Assembly (NCBI RefSeq): GCF_024758505.1
Contig: NZ_CP077970.1
Span: 8,494,001-8,558,000 of the forward strand
Length of the DNA stretch: 64,000 nt
Reading direction: 5' to 3'
From: Bradyrhizobium arachidis
Lineage (GTDB): Bacteria > Pseudomonadota > Alphaproteobacteria > Rhizobiales > Xanthobacteraceae
Made by a program: the position numbers and the translations under genes. Under the pieces are notes generated by a model, which was given only the letters and a program-made list of their open reading frames with translations, did no database searches and had not been told where the DNA came from. Shown here piece by piece: positions 7,823 to 15,872 of the stretch. Positions within the stretch are counted from its first letter, which is position 1, and each line of letters opens with the position of its first letter.

Positions 7823-9716
7823 AGCCCATCGCTTCGAGTTCGTCGATCATCCCGGCGATGACGGACAGACCGCCATCCCAGAATTTGGGATCCTTGGCAT
7901 CAAGCCCGAACGGACGCAGCAGCTCGGAATAATGCTTTGTGCCGCCGGCAGCGAGCATGTCGAGATAGCGCTCGGCAAAGCCCTCGGCGGCATGCTCGTA
8001 GACCGCATAGAGCGAGTTCACGAGACAATCGCCGAAGGCATAGGCGTAGACATAGAACGGCGAGTGGATGAAGTGCGGGATGTACATCCAGTAGCTCTCG
8101 TAACCCGCCTTGATCTCGATTGCCGGCCCCAGGCTCTCGCCCTGCACCGACAGCCAGATCTCGCCGATGCGCTCGGCGGTGAGCTCGCCGTTCTTGCGCT
8201 CGGTGTGGACGGCGCGCTCGAAGGAATAGAACGCGATCTGCCGCACCACGGTGTTGATCATGTCCTCGACCTTGCCGGCCAGCAGCGCCTGGCGCTGTTT
8301 TGCATTTTTGGTCTGGGCCAAGAGCCGCTTAAAGGTCAGCATTTCGCCGAAGACGCTCGCGGTCTCCGCCAGCGTCAGCGGCGTCGGCGCCATCAGCGCG
8401 CCGTTCCGCGCCGCCAGCACCTGGTGCACGCCATGGCCGAGCTCGTGCGCAAGCGTCATCACGTCGCGCGGCTTGCCCTGATAGTTCATCAGCACATAGG
8501 GGTGCGCGGACGGCGTGGTCGGATGCGAGAACGCGCCTGGCGCCTTGCCGGGCCGCACCGGCGCGTCGATCCAGCGATCGGTGAAGAAACGCTCGGCGAT
8601 GTCGGCCATCTTCGGTGAGAAGCCGCGATAGGCCGTCAGCACCATGTTTCGGGCCTCCGGCCAGGCAATGGTGTCGGTCGCCGCAAACGGCAGCGGCGCG
8701 TTGCGGTCCCAATAAGCGAGCCGCTTCTTGCCGAACCATTTTGCCTTCAGGCCGTAATAGCGGTGCGAGAGTTTTGGATAGGCCGCGCGCACCGAGGCGA
8801 CCAGCGCATCCACCACCTCGCGCTCGACGCGGTTGTTCAGATGGCGGGAATCCGCGACATCCTTGAAGCCGCGCCAGCGGTCTGAAATGTCCTTGTCCTT
8901 GGCGAGCGTGTTGGTGATCAGCGCGAAGGTGCGCTCGTTGGCCTTGAAGGTCTTTGCCAGCGCTTCGGCCGCGCTCTTGCGCTTGGCGCCGTCGCGATCC
9001 TGCAAAAAGTTGAGCGTCGGCTCGATCGCGAGCTCCTTCGCGCCGACCTTGAAACGCAGGCTCGATATGGTCTGGTCGAACAGCCGGTTGAAGGCGGAAT
9101 AGCCGGTCTGTGCCTTCTCCAGAAAAAGCTGCTCGAGCTTGTCCTCGAGCTGATACGGCTTCTCCTTGCGCAGATCCTCGATCCAGGGACGATAATGCGC
9201 GAGCTCCGCCGCCTGCATCGCCCGCGCCAGAAGATCGTCATCGATGCGGTTGAGCTCGAGCGCGAAGAACAACAGATGGGTGGACGCTTCCGTCAGCCGT
9301 TCCGATACGTCGCCGTAAAACTTCGAGATCGCGGGACTGACGCTGTCGCCGGCATGGACGAGGCCGGCATAGGAACCGAGCCGGCCGGCGAGATCGTCGA
9401 TCGCCTCATAGCGTCGCACGGCCTCGGCGAGCCATTTTCCGCCATCTTCGCCTGCACTACCTGTCGCGAGCTTGCCCTTGTAGTCCGTCTCAAACGCGAC
9501 GCAATCGGCGGCCATCTTTTCCAGATCGCGCGCCACTTCCGGCGCGTCGATGCCGGAATAAAGGTCGGCGAGATTCCACTCCGGAAGCTTGCCGGTCTTG
9601 CTCGCGGGCTTGCCAGCTGACTTGGCCATCGATTTGGCTATCGATTTGGACTTTGCCTTGGCGACGGTTTTTTTGGTGTTCGGTTTGCGGAGAGCGGAAG
9701 TGGAGCGCGGAGACAT
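7821..9716 (-). CDS. pepF: M3 family oligoendopeptidase
   Basis: A 631-residue thimet-oligopeptidase-type zinc metallopeptidase. The zinc motif HELGHGVHQ is near residue 425 with the downstream glutamate in ETASVFGEML, matching HExxH...E of family M3. An N-terminal basic low-complexity extension (about 1-45, Lys/Ala/Ser-rich) precedes the PepF/M3 helical region. It degrades short peptides in the cytoplasm. The ATG at 9716 has no strong ribosome site, so a later start that removes part of the basic extension is possible. Confidence 0.92.
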   Translation of the reverse strand: MSPRSTSALRKPNTKKTVAKAKSKSIAKSMAKSAGKPASKTGKLPEWNLADLYSGIDAPEVARDLEKMAADCVAFETDYKGKLATGSAGEDGGKWLAEAVRRYEAIDDLAGRLGSYAGLVHAGDSVSPAISKFYGDVSERLTEASTHLLFFALELNRIDDDLLARAMQAAELAHYRPWIEDLRKEKPYQLEDKLEQLFLEKAQTGYSAFNRLFDQTISSLRFKVGAKELAIEPTLNFLQDRDGAKRKSAAEALAKTFKANERTFALITNTLAKDKDISDRWRGFKDVADSRHLNNRVEREVVDALVASVRAAYPKLSHRYYGLKAKWFGKKRLAYWDRNAPLPFAATDTIAWPEARNMVLTAYRGFSPKMADIAERFFTDRWIDAPVRPGKAPGAFSHPTTPSAHPYVLMNYQGKPRDVMTLAHELGHGVHQVLAARNGALMAPTPLTLAETASVFGEMLTFKRLLAQTKNAKQRQALLAGKVEDMINTVVRQIAFYSFERAVHTERKNGELTAERIGEIWLSVQGESLGPAIEIKAGYESYWMYIPHFIHSPFYVYAYAFGDCLVNSLYAVYEHAAEGFAERYLDMLAAGGTKHYSELLRPFGLDAKDPKFWDGGLSVIAGMIDELEAMG

Positions 9717-9781
9717 CGTGCGAAAAACCTGTGTTCAACGATCGCAATGGTGGGGATCGCAATGGCTGGGGTCGGCAAGGT

Positions 9782-9796
9782 TTAAGAGTGCGTTAA
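9782..9796. promoter_or_regulatory. Candidate CtrA box (TTAA-N7-TTAA)
   Basis: TTAAGAGTGCGTTAA matches the alphaproteobacterial CtrA consensus TTAA-N7-TTAA exactly. It ends 59 bases before the ATG of the sigma-54 response regulator, a normal promoter distance. Binding is inferred from the consensus alone. Confidence 0.55.
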
Positions 9797-9855
9797 TCGG
9801 CATGGGCGAGAGTGCCCCGATTCGAGACAGATAGTTGTAGCGTGCGGGGAACACC

Positions 9856-11361
9856 ATGGCTGCCAGTATTTTGATCGCGGACGACGACGCTGTACAGCGC
9901 CGGCTGGTCGAGAACATGGTGCAAAAATGCGGCTATGAGACGATCGTCGTCGATTCCGGCGACGCAGCGCTCGCCGTCCTCACCGCGCCGGATGCGCCGG
10001 CGATCGACGCGGTGGTACTCGATCTCGTGATGCCCGGCCTCGACGGCATGGGCGTGCTGGCGAAAATCCGCGAAGCCGGCCTCAACGTTCCCGTCATCGT
10101 GCAGACCGCGCATGGCGGTATCGACAATGTGATCTCGGCGATGCGCGCCGGTGCCGCTGATTTCGTGGTCAAGCCGGTCGGCATGGAGCGGCTCCAGGTC
10201 TCCTTGCGCAACGCGCTCAACACCTCCGCGCTCAAGGGCGAATTGCAGCGCATCCGTCACAGCCGCGAGGGGCGGCTGACCTTCTCCGACATCATCACCC
10301 GCGCCGAGGCGATGGCAGGCGTGATGCGCTCGGCGCAGAAGGCGGCGAATTCGTCGATCCCCGTTCTGATCGAAGGCGAGTCCGGCGTCGGCAAGGAGAT
10401 GTTCGCGCGCGCCATCCATGGCAGCGGCGAGCGCAAGTCAAAGCCGTTCGTTGCGGTCAATTGCGGCGCGATCCCGGACAATCTCGTGGAATCGATCCTG
10501 TTCGGTCATGAGAAGGGTGCCTTCACCGGCGCGACCGAGCGCCACGCAGGCAAGTTCGTCGAGGCGCATGGCGGCACGCTGTTTTTGGACGAGGTCAGCG
10601 AGCTGCCGCTGACCGCGCAGGTGAAACTGCTGCGCGCGCTCCAGGAAGGCGCGGTCGAGGCCGTCGGCGGCCGCAAGCCCGTCAAGGTCGATGTCCGCAT
10701 TGTCTCGGCGACCAACCGCAAATTGCTCGAGCGGGTGAAGCAGGGTCACTTCCGCGAGGACCTGTTCTACCGTCTCCACGTGCTGCCGCTGACCATCCCG
10801 CCGCTGCGGGCGCGGCGCGAGGACATTCCGCATCTGCTTCGCCATTTCCTGGCGCGCTTCGCCGCGGAGGAGAATCGCGCGATCGGCAGCGTCAGCGGCG
10901 AGGCCATGGCGCATCTGGCGCAGCTCGACTGGCCCGGCAACATCCGCCAGCTCGAGAACGCCGTGTACCGCGCGGTCGTCATGAGCGACGGCGACCAGCT
11001 CGAGCTTGCCGACTTCCCGCTGCTGTCGGCGCATCCCCATGAGGCGACGGACATCCCCACCGCGCCGCTGATCCTGGAGCCGATGGCTGCGCCGATGGTG
11101 CCCGCCATGGTATCGGGTAATGAAATACCGATTGCTCCGCTGCCTGCGGCGGGCACGCTCTCCATGCTGACCGGCACCGGAGATGTACGGCCGTTGGAAG
11201 AAATGGAGAACGAAATCATCCGCTTCGCCATCTCGCATTATCGCGGACAGATGTCGGAAGTCGCACGCCGCCTCAAAATCGGCCGCTCCACGCTCTACCG
11301 CAAATTGGACGAGGCCGGCGTTCCCGGACATGGCGGCAAAAGCGGCGAGGAGACGCACTGA
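9856..11361 (+). CDS. Sigma-54-dependent response regulator, TacA-like
   Basis: A 501-residue NtrC-class regulator. Receiver domain 1-120 with acidic pair DDD (10-12), phosphoacceptor Asp56 (VVLDLVMPG) and Lys near 106. AAA+ domain about 145-380 with Walker A GESGVGKE (174-181), intact GAFTGA sigma-54 loop (221-226) and Walker B LFLDEVSEL. The C-terminal Fis-type helix-turn-helix is MSEVARRLKIGRSTLYRKLDEAG. It activates RNA polymerase-sigma54 by ATP hydrolysis. No kinase gene is adjacent, so it is an orphan. The DDDxxQRRLxE opening and an upstream CtrA box suggest a TacA-type regulator, but orthology is not proven here. Confidence 0.9.
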   Translation: MAASILIADDDAVQRRLVENMVQKCGYETIVVDSGDAALAVLTAPDAPAIDAVVLDLVMPGLDGMGVLAKIREAGLNVPVIVQTAHGGIDNVISAMRAGAADFVVKPVGMERLQVSLRNALNTSALKGELQRIRHSREGRLTFSDIITRAEAMAGVMRSAQKAANSSIPVLIEGESGVGKEMFARAIHGSGERKSKPFVAVNCGAIPDNLVESILFGHEKGAFTGATERHAGKFVEAHGGTLFLDEVSELPLTAQVKLLRALQEGAVEAVGGRKPVKVDVRIVSATNRKLLERVKQGHFREDLFYRLHVLPLTIPPLRARREDIPHLLRHFLARFAAEENRAIGSVSGEAMAHLAQLDWPGNIRQLENAVYRAVVMSDGDQLELADFPLLSAHPHEATDIPTAPLILEPMAAPMVPAMVSGNEIPIAPLPAAGTLSMLTGTGDVRPLEEMENEIIRFAISHYRGQMSEVARRLKIGRSTLYRKLDEAGVPGHGGKSGEETH

Positions 11362-11696
11362 ACCGTCCCGCGTCGCCGCGTTCTGTTTATGGCCTAAATC
11401 GGGCACAAGTCCTTCGCATTACGGAGGATTTGAACCGTGACCGGGAAGTGACAGACAAAGGGAAAAGCGCGTGGCAAGAACGCACAATCCGTTGCAAAGC
11501 GGCTTCCTTGAAGTCAGTTTGTGGTGAGTTGTCCCGGGTAGCGCTGGCTGCAAAAACGGGGCCTGTATATCGTCTGCGTAGGGAATCGTTGCGTGCAGGC
11601 GTGCAACTTTCGACAAGCCGGCGCGGTTAGCCGAAGCCGATTAGACGATAACAAAGCTGTTCCATGAGGGGCAGTTCACCCGAGGGGTGCGACACA
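11362..11696. other. Intergenic region upstream of the L,D-transpeptidase
   Basis: 335 bases between the response regulator and the L,D-transpeptidase gene. I see no convincing gene, hairpin or known motif here; it probably contains the promoter of the downstream gene. Confidence 0.4.
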
Positions 11697-13886
11697 ATGC
11701 GTGACTGTTTGAACCACCGTGCGGGCTTTGACCGCGTACTGATGACGGTCGCGGCGACCTTCCTCACGGTGTCGGCGACATCAGCGCTGGCGCAGGACCA
11801 GGCGCGCAGCAGCGCCGCCGAACTCGCGATCGAAGCCGCGATCCCGCGCCCCGAACCCGCCAACGTTCCGCCGCCGACCGCCGCCGACATCAAGCTCGAC
11901 ACCACGGCCACCGTGCCGGAGCCCGCCAAGGACTCCGTGAAAGCTGAAACCGCGCCCGCGCCCACCAAGGTCGAGAGCAAGCCCGCCGACGTCGCCGCCA
12001 CGCCTCCCGCAACCATGCCTGCCGCCACCACGCCCGCCGCCGATGCACCGAAGGCCGATACGGCCGCGGCGCCCGCAACCCCGGCTGCACCCGCCGCCGC
12101 TGCGGCAACCCCGGCCGAGCCGCCGAAGGACGTCGCCAAGGAGCCGGCTTCCGAGCCCGTGAAGGCCGCCAGCAACGTCCCGGCCGCCGATCAGCCGGTC
12201 GCCGACAAGATCAAGGATGCGCTGGGCGCAAAAACCTCGCGCTATTTCGACCGCAAGAGCGAGCGCGCCGCCGTCGAGAAGTTTTATGGCGGGCGCGAAT
12301 TCGCGCCGGTCTGGACGCAGGGCGGCAGCCTGACCGCGTCGGCCAAAGGCGTGATCGCGCGGCTGAAGGATGCCGCCTCCGAGGGCCTCAACCCGACCGA
12401 TTATCCGGTACCGGATTTCGCCGCCGCCACCTCGCCCGATGCGCTGGCTGAGGCCGAGCTCAAGCTCACCGCCAGCATGCTCGACTATGCGCGCCAGGCG
12501 CAGAGCGGCCGGATGCACTACTCGCAGGTCAGCGCCGACATTCTCTATCCGGAGCACCCGACCGATCCGAACGACGTGCTCGCGAAGGTCACGACCGCGA
12601 AGGACGCCTCTGCAGCGCTCGACGGCTACAACCCGCCGCACAAGCTCTACAAGGAATTGAAGGCGAAGCTCGCGCAGTTGCGCGGCCAGGGCGAAGGCCC
12701 GGTGATCGAGATCGCCGATGGCCCGGCGCTGAAGTACACCCCCGCCAAGGGCAAGAAGCAGCCGGAAGTCGTCGTGGAAGATCCGCGCGTGCCGCAGCTT
12801 CGCACCAAGCTCGGCATTGCCGAGAATCCCAACGACACCCACTATGACGCGACCGTCGCCGAAGCCGTCCGCAAATTCCAGGACGGCGCCGAGATGAAGG
12901 CGACCGGCATCCTCGACGACAAGACCGTCAAGGCGCTGAACAGCCCGAAGCGCGACAAGCAGATCGACACCGTGCTGGTCAACATGGAGCGCTGGCGTTG
13001 GCTGCCGCGCGACCTCGGCACGCCGACGCTCGGCGACGCCTATGTGATCCTCAACATTCCCGACTTCACGCTGAAGGTGATGCAGCGCGGACAGCAGGTC
13101 TGGACCACGCGCGTGGTCACCGGCAAGCCGGGCAGCCACGCCACGCCGATGCTGACCGAGACGATGAAGTACATCACGGTCAACCCGACCTGGAACGTGC
13201 CGCCCTCGATCGTCTACAACGAATATCTGCCGGCGCTGCAGCAGGATCCGACCGTGCTCCAGCGCATGGGCCTGCGGCTCGAGCAGAACCGCGACGGCTC
13301 GGTGCACATCTCGCAGCCGCCGGGTGAAGCCAACGCGCTGGGCCGCATCCGCTTCAACTTCCCGAACAAATTCCTGGTCTACCAGCACGACACCCCGGAC
13401 AAGCATCTGTTCGCCAGGGACGAGCGCGCCTTCAGCCATGGCTGCATGCGCGTGCAGTATCCGGATCAGTACGCCTCCGTGCTGCTCAACATCGCCCTGC
13501 CGAACGAGAAGTACACGCCGGAGCGCGTGCGCAGCATGTACGGCACGAGCGAAGTCGACCTGAAATTCCCGACCCCGATCCCGGTCAACATCACCTACCA
13601 GACCGCTTTCGTTGACGATGGCGGCAAGCTGCAATTCCGCAAGGACATCTACGGCCGCGACGCCGCGATGATCTCGCTGATGAAGGGCCGCGGTAAGGAC
13701 CTGGAGAACATGGTCGCCCGTGCCCAGCCGAGCTACGCGCGCCCGGCGACGACGCTGCCATCGGGCGTCGCCTTCGCCAACAATGGCGGCTCCTCCGGCC
13801 CGTCCTTCTTCGAGCGGCTATTCGGGCCGCCCACCCCGCCCCCGGCCCCGGTTGGCCGCCGGCCGCAGCGCGTCTTCACCCGCTAA
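11697..13886 (+). CDS. L,D-transpeptidase (YcbB-like) with peptidoglycan-binding domain
   Basis: A 729-residue secreted murein enzyme. The signal peptide (VLMTVAATFLTVSATSALAQ, about 16-35) is followed by a long Ala/Pro/Lys-rich low-complexity linker (to about 165). A YcbB-type scaffold and a peptidoglycan-binding repeat (TVAEAVRKFQDGAEMKATGILD, about 385-415) come next, then the YkuD catalytic domain with the motif SHGCMRV (Cys near 584). It forms 3-3 crosslinks in peptidoglycan. The ATG at 11697 follows GAGGGG; an in-frame ATG at 11664 has a weaker context. A terminator hairpin follows the gene. Confidence 0.92.
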   Translation: MRDCLNHRAGFDRVLMTVAATFLTVSATSALAQDQARSSAAELAIEAAIPRPEPANVPPPTAADIKLDTTATVPEPAKDSVKAETAPAPTKVESKPADVAATPPATMPAATTPAADAPKADTAAAPATPAAPAAAAATPAEPPKDVAKEPASEPVKAASNVPAADQPVADKIKDALGAKTSRYFDRKSERAAVEKFYGGREFAPVWTQGGSLTASAKGVIARLKDAASEGLNPTDYPVPDFAAATSPDALAEAELKLTASMLDYARQAQSGRMHYSQVSADILYPEHPTDPNDVLAKVTTAKDASAALDGYNPPHKLYKELKAKLAQLRGQGEGPVIEIADGPALKYTPAKGKKQPEVVVEDPRVPQLRTKLGIAENPNDTHYDATVAEAVRKFQDGAEMKATGILDDKTVKALNSPKRDKQIDTVLVNMERWRWLPRDLGTPTLGDAYVILNIPDFTLKVMQRGQQVWTTRVVTGKPGSHATPMLTETMKYITVNPTWNVPPSIVYNEYLPALQQDPTVLQRMGLRLEQNRDGSVHISQPPGEANALGRIRFNFPNKFLVYQHDTPDKHLFARDERAFSHGCMRVQYPDQYASVLLNIALPNEKYTPERVRSMYGTSEVDLKFPTPIPVNITYQTAFVDDGGKLQFRKDIYGRDAAMISLMKGRGKDLENMVARAQPSYARPATTLPSGVAFANNGGSSGPSFFERLFGPPTPPPAPVGRRPQRVFTR

Positions 13887-13945
13887 GCCTTGCCCGTTAG
13901 GCTTTGCGGCTTACGGCGTCAGAACAAAAATTCTTCAATGAAATC

Positions 13946-13973
13946 AGCGATCCCGTCTCCCGGCGGGATCGCT
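13946..13973 (+). terminator. Terminator hairpin after the L,D-transpeptidase gene
   Basis: AGCGATCCCG-N8-CGGGATCGCT, a perfect 10-bp stem, 60 bases after the stop codon, followed by a short TTAAAGTT tract. Confidence 0.65.
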
Positions 13974-13978
13974 TAAAG

Positions 13979-14101
13979 TTAACCATTCTCCATCCAAGCT
14001 CCAGCAGCCGGCCTTTTTTCGCCACACTCGGCCGGTTAGGTCTGTATTCTGGACTTGGTAAGGGATTTGGGGGCGGGACGGTTAAATCAAGTTTTAACCA
14101 T
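13979..14101. promoter_or_regulatory. Two CtrA half-sites upstream of the DUF882 gene
   Basis: TTAACCAT, the half-site reported for CtrA in rhizobia, occurs at 13979-13986 and 14094-14101. The second is the right arm of the dyad GGTTAAA-N6-TTTAACC (14080-14099), whose TTAA units are eight rather than seven bases apart. Regulation by CtrA is possible; the spacing is off consensus. Confidence 0.35.
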
Positions 14102-14182
14102 CTCGCTTTAAGAAAGCGTTCATCCTCTTTCGCGCGCTAGCGGGGTTGGCGGGAGAGTCCATTTTGAACGCTCGTCGACTGG

Positions 14183-15826
14183 GTGGGCTCATTCGTGCTG
14201 ACTGGATTCGCACGCCAATTCGCTGCGTTGTCGTTGTCCCATGCGGGATTCAGGGCCGGTTCCAGGATCGGCCTGACGTCGCTGCTGTTGCTCGCGGGCG
14301 CAGGATCGGTTCATGACGCTACGGCGCTGAACGAGACCCGCACGCTCTCCTTCCACCACACCCATTCCGGCGAAGACCTCACCGTCACCTTCAAGCGCGA
14401 CGGCCGTTACGACGAGGCGGCGCTGAAGCAGCTCAATCACTTCCTGCGCGACTGGCGCAACCAGGATGAGACGGTCATGGACCGTCACCTCTTCGACATC
14501 CTCTGGGAAGTTTATCGCGACGTCGACGGCAAGCAGCCGATCCAGATCATCTCCTCCTATCGCTCCCCCGCCACCAACGCCATGCTCCGCCGCCGCTCCT
14601 CGGGCGTGGCGCGCCACAGCCAGCACATGCTGGGGCATGCGATGGACTTCTTCATTCCCGGCGTGCCGCTGGAGCAGATCCGCGCCGCCGGCCTTCGCCT
14701 GCAGCGTGGCGGCGTCGGCTTCTATCCGACCTCCGGCTCGCCCTTCGTGCATCTGGACACCGGCAGCGTGCGGCACTGGCCGCGCATGACCTATGACCAG
14801 CTCGCCAAGGTATTCCCGGACGGGCGCACGGTGCATCAGTCCACCAGCGGGCCGATGAAGGGCTATGAGCTCGCGCGGGCCGATATCGAGCGGCGCGGCA
14901 ACGGCGACGACGCTACGACCATCAAGGCGCCGAACTTCCTGGCCGCGCTGTTCAAGGGCAAGTCGGCCGCGCCCGCGACGAGCGACGAGGACGACGAGGG
15001 CGCACCGGCCGCGACCACCAAGCCGACTGCGCCGACCGTGGTTGCATCGGCCAAGTCCCCTGAAAGATCGCAAGCTGAAAAGGCGGCGGACCCGGTACCG
15101 GTGCCGCGCGCAAAACCGCAGATCGCCGCATCGCTGCAGCTCGCCTCCGCCGACGCACAGATCGTTGCCCCGCCCAAGGCCAAGCCCGCTCCGGTCGCCG
15201 AGAAGACAGCCGAGGCAAAACCGCAGACGCCGGCCGACATCATCAATGCACGCGGCTTCTGGGATACGCCCGCCGCGCCGCAGCAGGCCACGCCGGCCCA
15301 GGTCGCCGCCCTCAGGGCACGCCAGGCCGTCGCCTCCGCCGCCGACCCGCAGGCGACTTCGAGCGTCTCCGCCGCCGCCTATCAGGCGCTGGCCTACGCG
15401 CCGGCGGCCGCCTCGCCGGTCGATCGCACCAACATCGTTGCCGCTTCCGCGCCGATCCCGCGCGCGCCCCGTCCGGCCGCCGCGACCCGCGGCCTCGCGC
15501 CGGCCACCGAGATCAACACCGTCGTCGGCAAGAGCGGCCAGGGCGTGATCTCGACCTCGGCCCGGCTCTCCGCCGCCAAAGGCGAGAGCATGTGGCTCAA
15601 GATCGTGATGCTGGCGCCGAGCGCCAGCCGCGCGATGTCGGTGACACTGATGGGCGACGTCGACATGGGCGCGATGCGCGCCTATTTCATAAAGCCGCAG
15701 GCCGTGATCGCGATGGGCTTCACCGACGATCCGATGCAGGGCATGTCCTGCGACAGCTTCTCGGGCACTGCCACCGCGAAGCTTGAGACGACGTCCTTCG
15801 TCGTGCGCACCGCCTCGCTGCGGTAA
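14183..15826 (+). CDS. DUF882 / YcbK-type M15-like murein peptidase
   Basis: A 547-residue protein. A hydrophobic N-terminal segment (about 30-45) acts as signal or anchor. The DUF882 domain (about 48-210) keeps metal-ligand style motifs: ISSYRSPATN, RHSQHMLGHAMDF (His and Asp) and FVHLDTG. The remainder is a long Ala/Pro-rich region with a conserved short C-terminal domain. It probably acts on or binds peptidoglycan in the periplasm. No ATG fits the start. GTG 14183 is the first in-frame start after a stop, but the good ribosome site (GGGAGAG near 14150) fits a TTG at 14164 in another frame, so the 5' end is uncertain. Confidence 0.85.
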   Translation: MGSFVLTGFARQFAALSLSHAGFRAGSRIGLTSLLLLAGAGSVHDATALNETRTLSFHHTHSGEDLTVTFKRDGRYDEAALKQLNHFLRDWRNQDETVMDRHLFDILWEVYRDVDGKQPIQIISSYRSPATNAMLRRRSSGVARHSQHMLGHAMDFFIPGVPLEQIRAAGLRLQRGGVGFYPTSGSPFVHLDTGSVRHWPRMTYDQLAKVFPDGRTVHQSTSGPMKGYELARADIERRGNGDDATTIKAPNFLAALFKGKSAAPATSDEDDEGAPAATTKPTAPTVVASAKSPERSQAEKAADPVPVPRAKPQIAASLQLASADAQIVAPPKAKPAPVAEKTAEAKPQTPADIINARGFWDTPAAPQQATPAQVAALRARQAVASAADPQATSSVSAAAYQALAYAPAAASPVDRTNIVAASAPIPRAPRPAAATRGLAPATEINTVVGKSGQGVISTSARLSAAKGESMWLKIVMLAPSASRAMSVTLMGDVDMGAMRAYFIKPQAVIAMGFTDDPMQGMSCDSFSGTATAKLETTSFVVRTASLR

Positions 15827-15872
15827 TTTCTCCCTCGTCCTGCTGTAAGCCGCAAACGACGTGCGGGGTGAA

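Noticed and set aside
11781..13634. 617-residue open frame antisense to the L,D-transpeptidase gene
   Set aside because: High GC third positions keep the opposite strand open; the translation is Arg/Gly/Val/His-rich with no family resemblance, while the sense frame has clear motifs.
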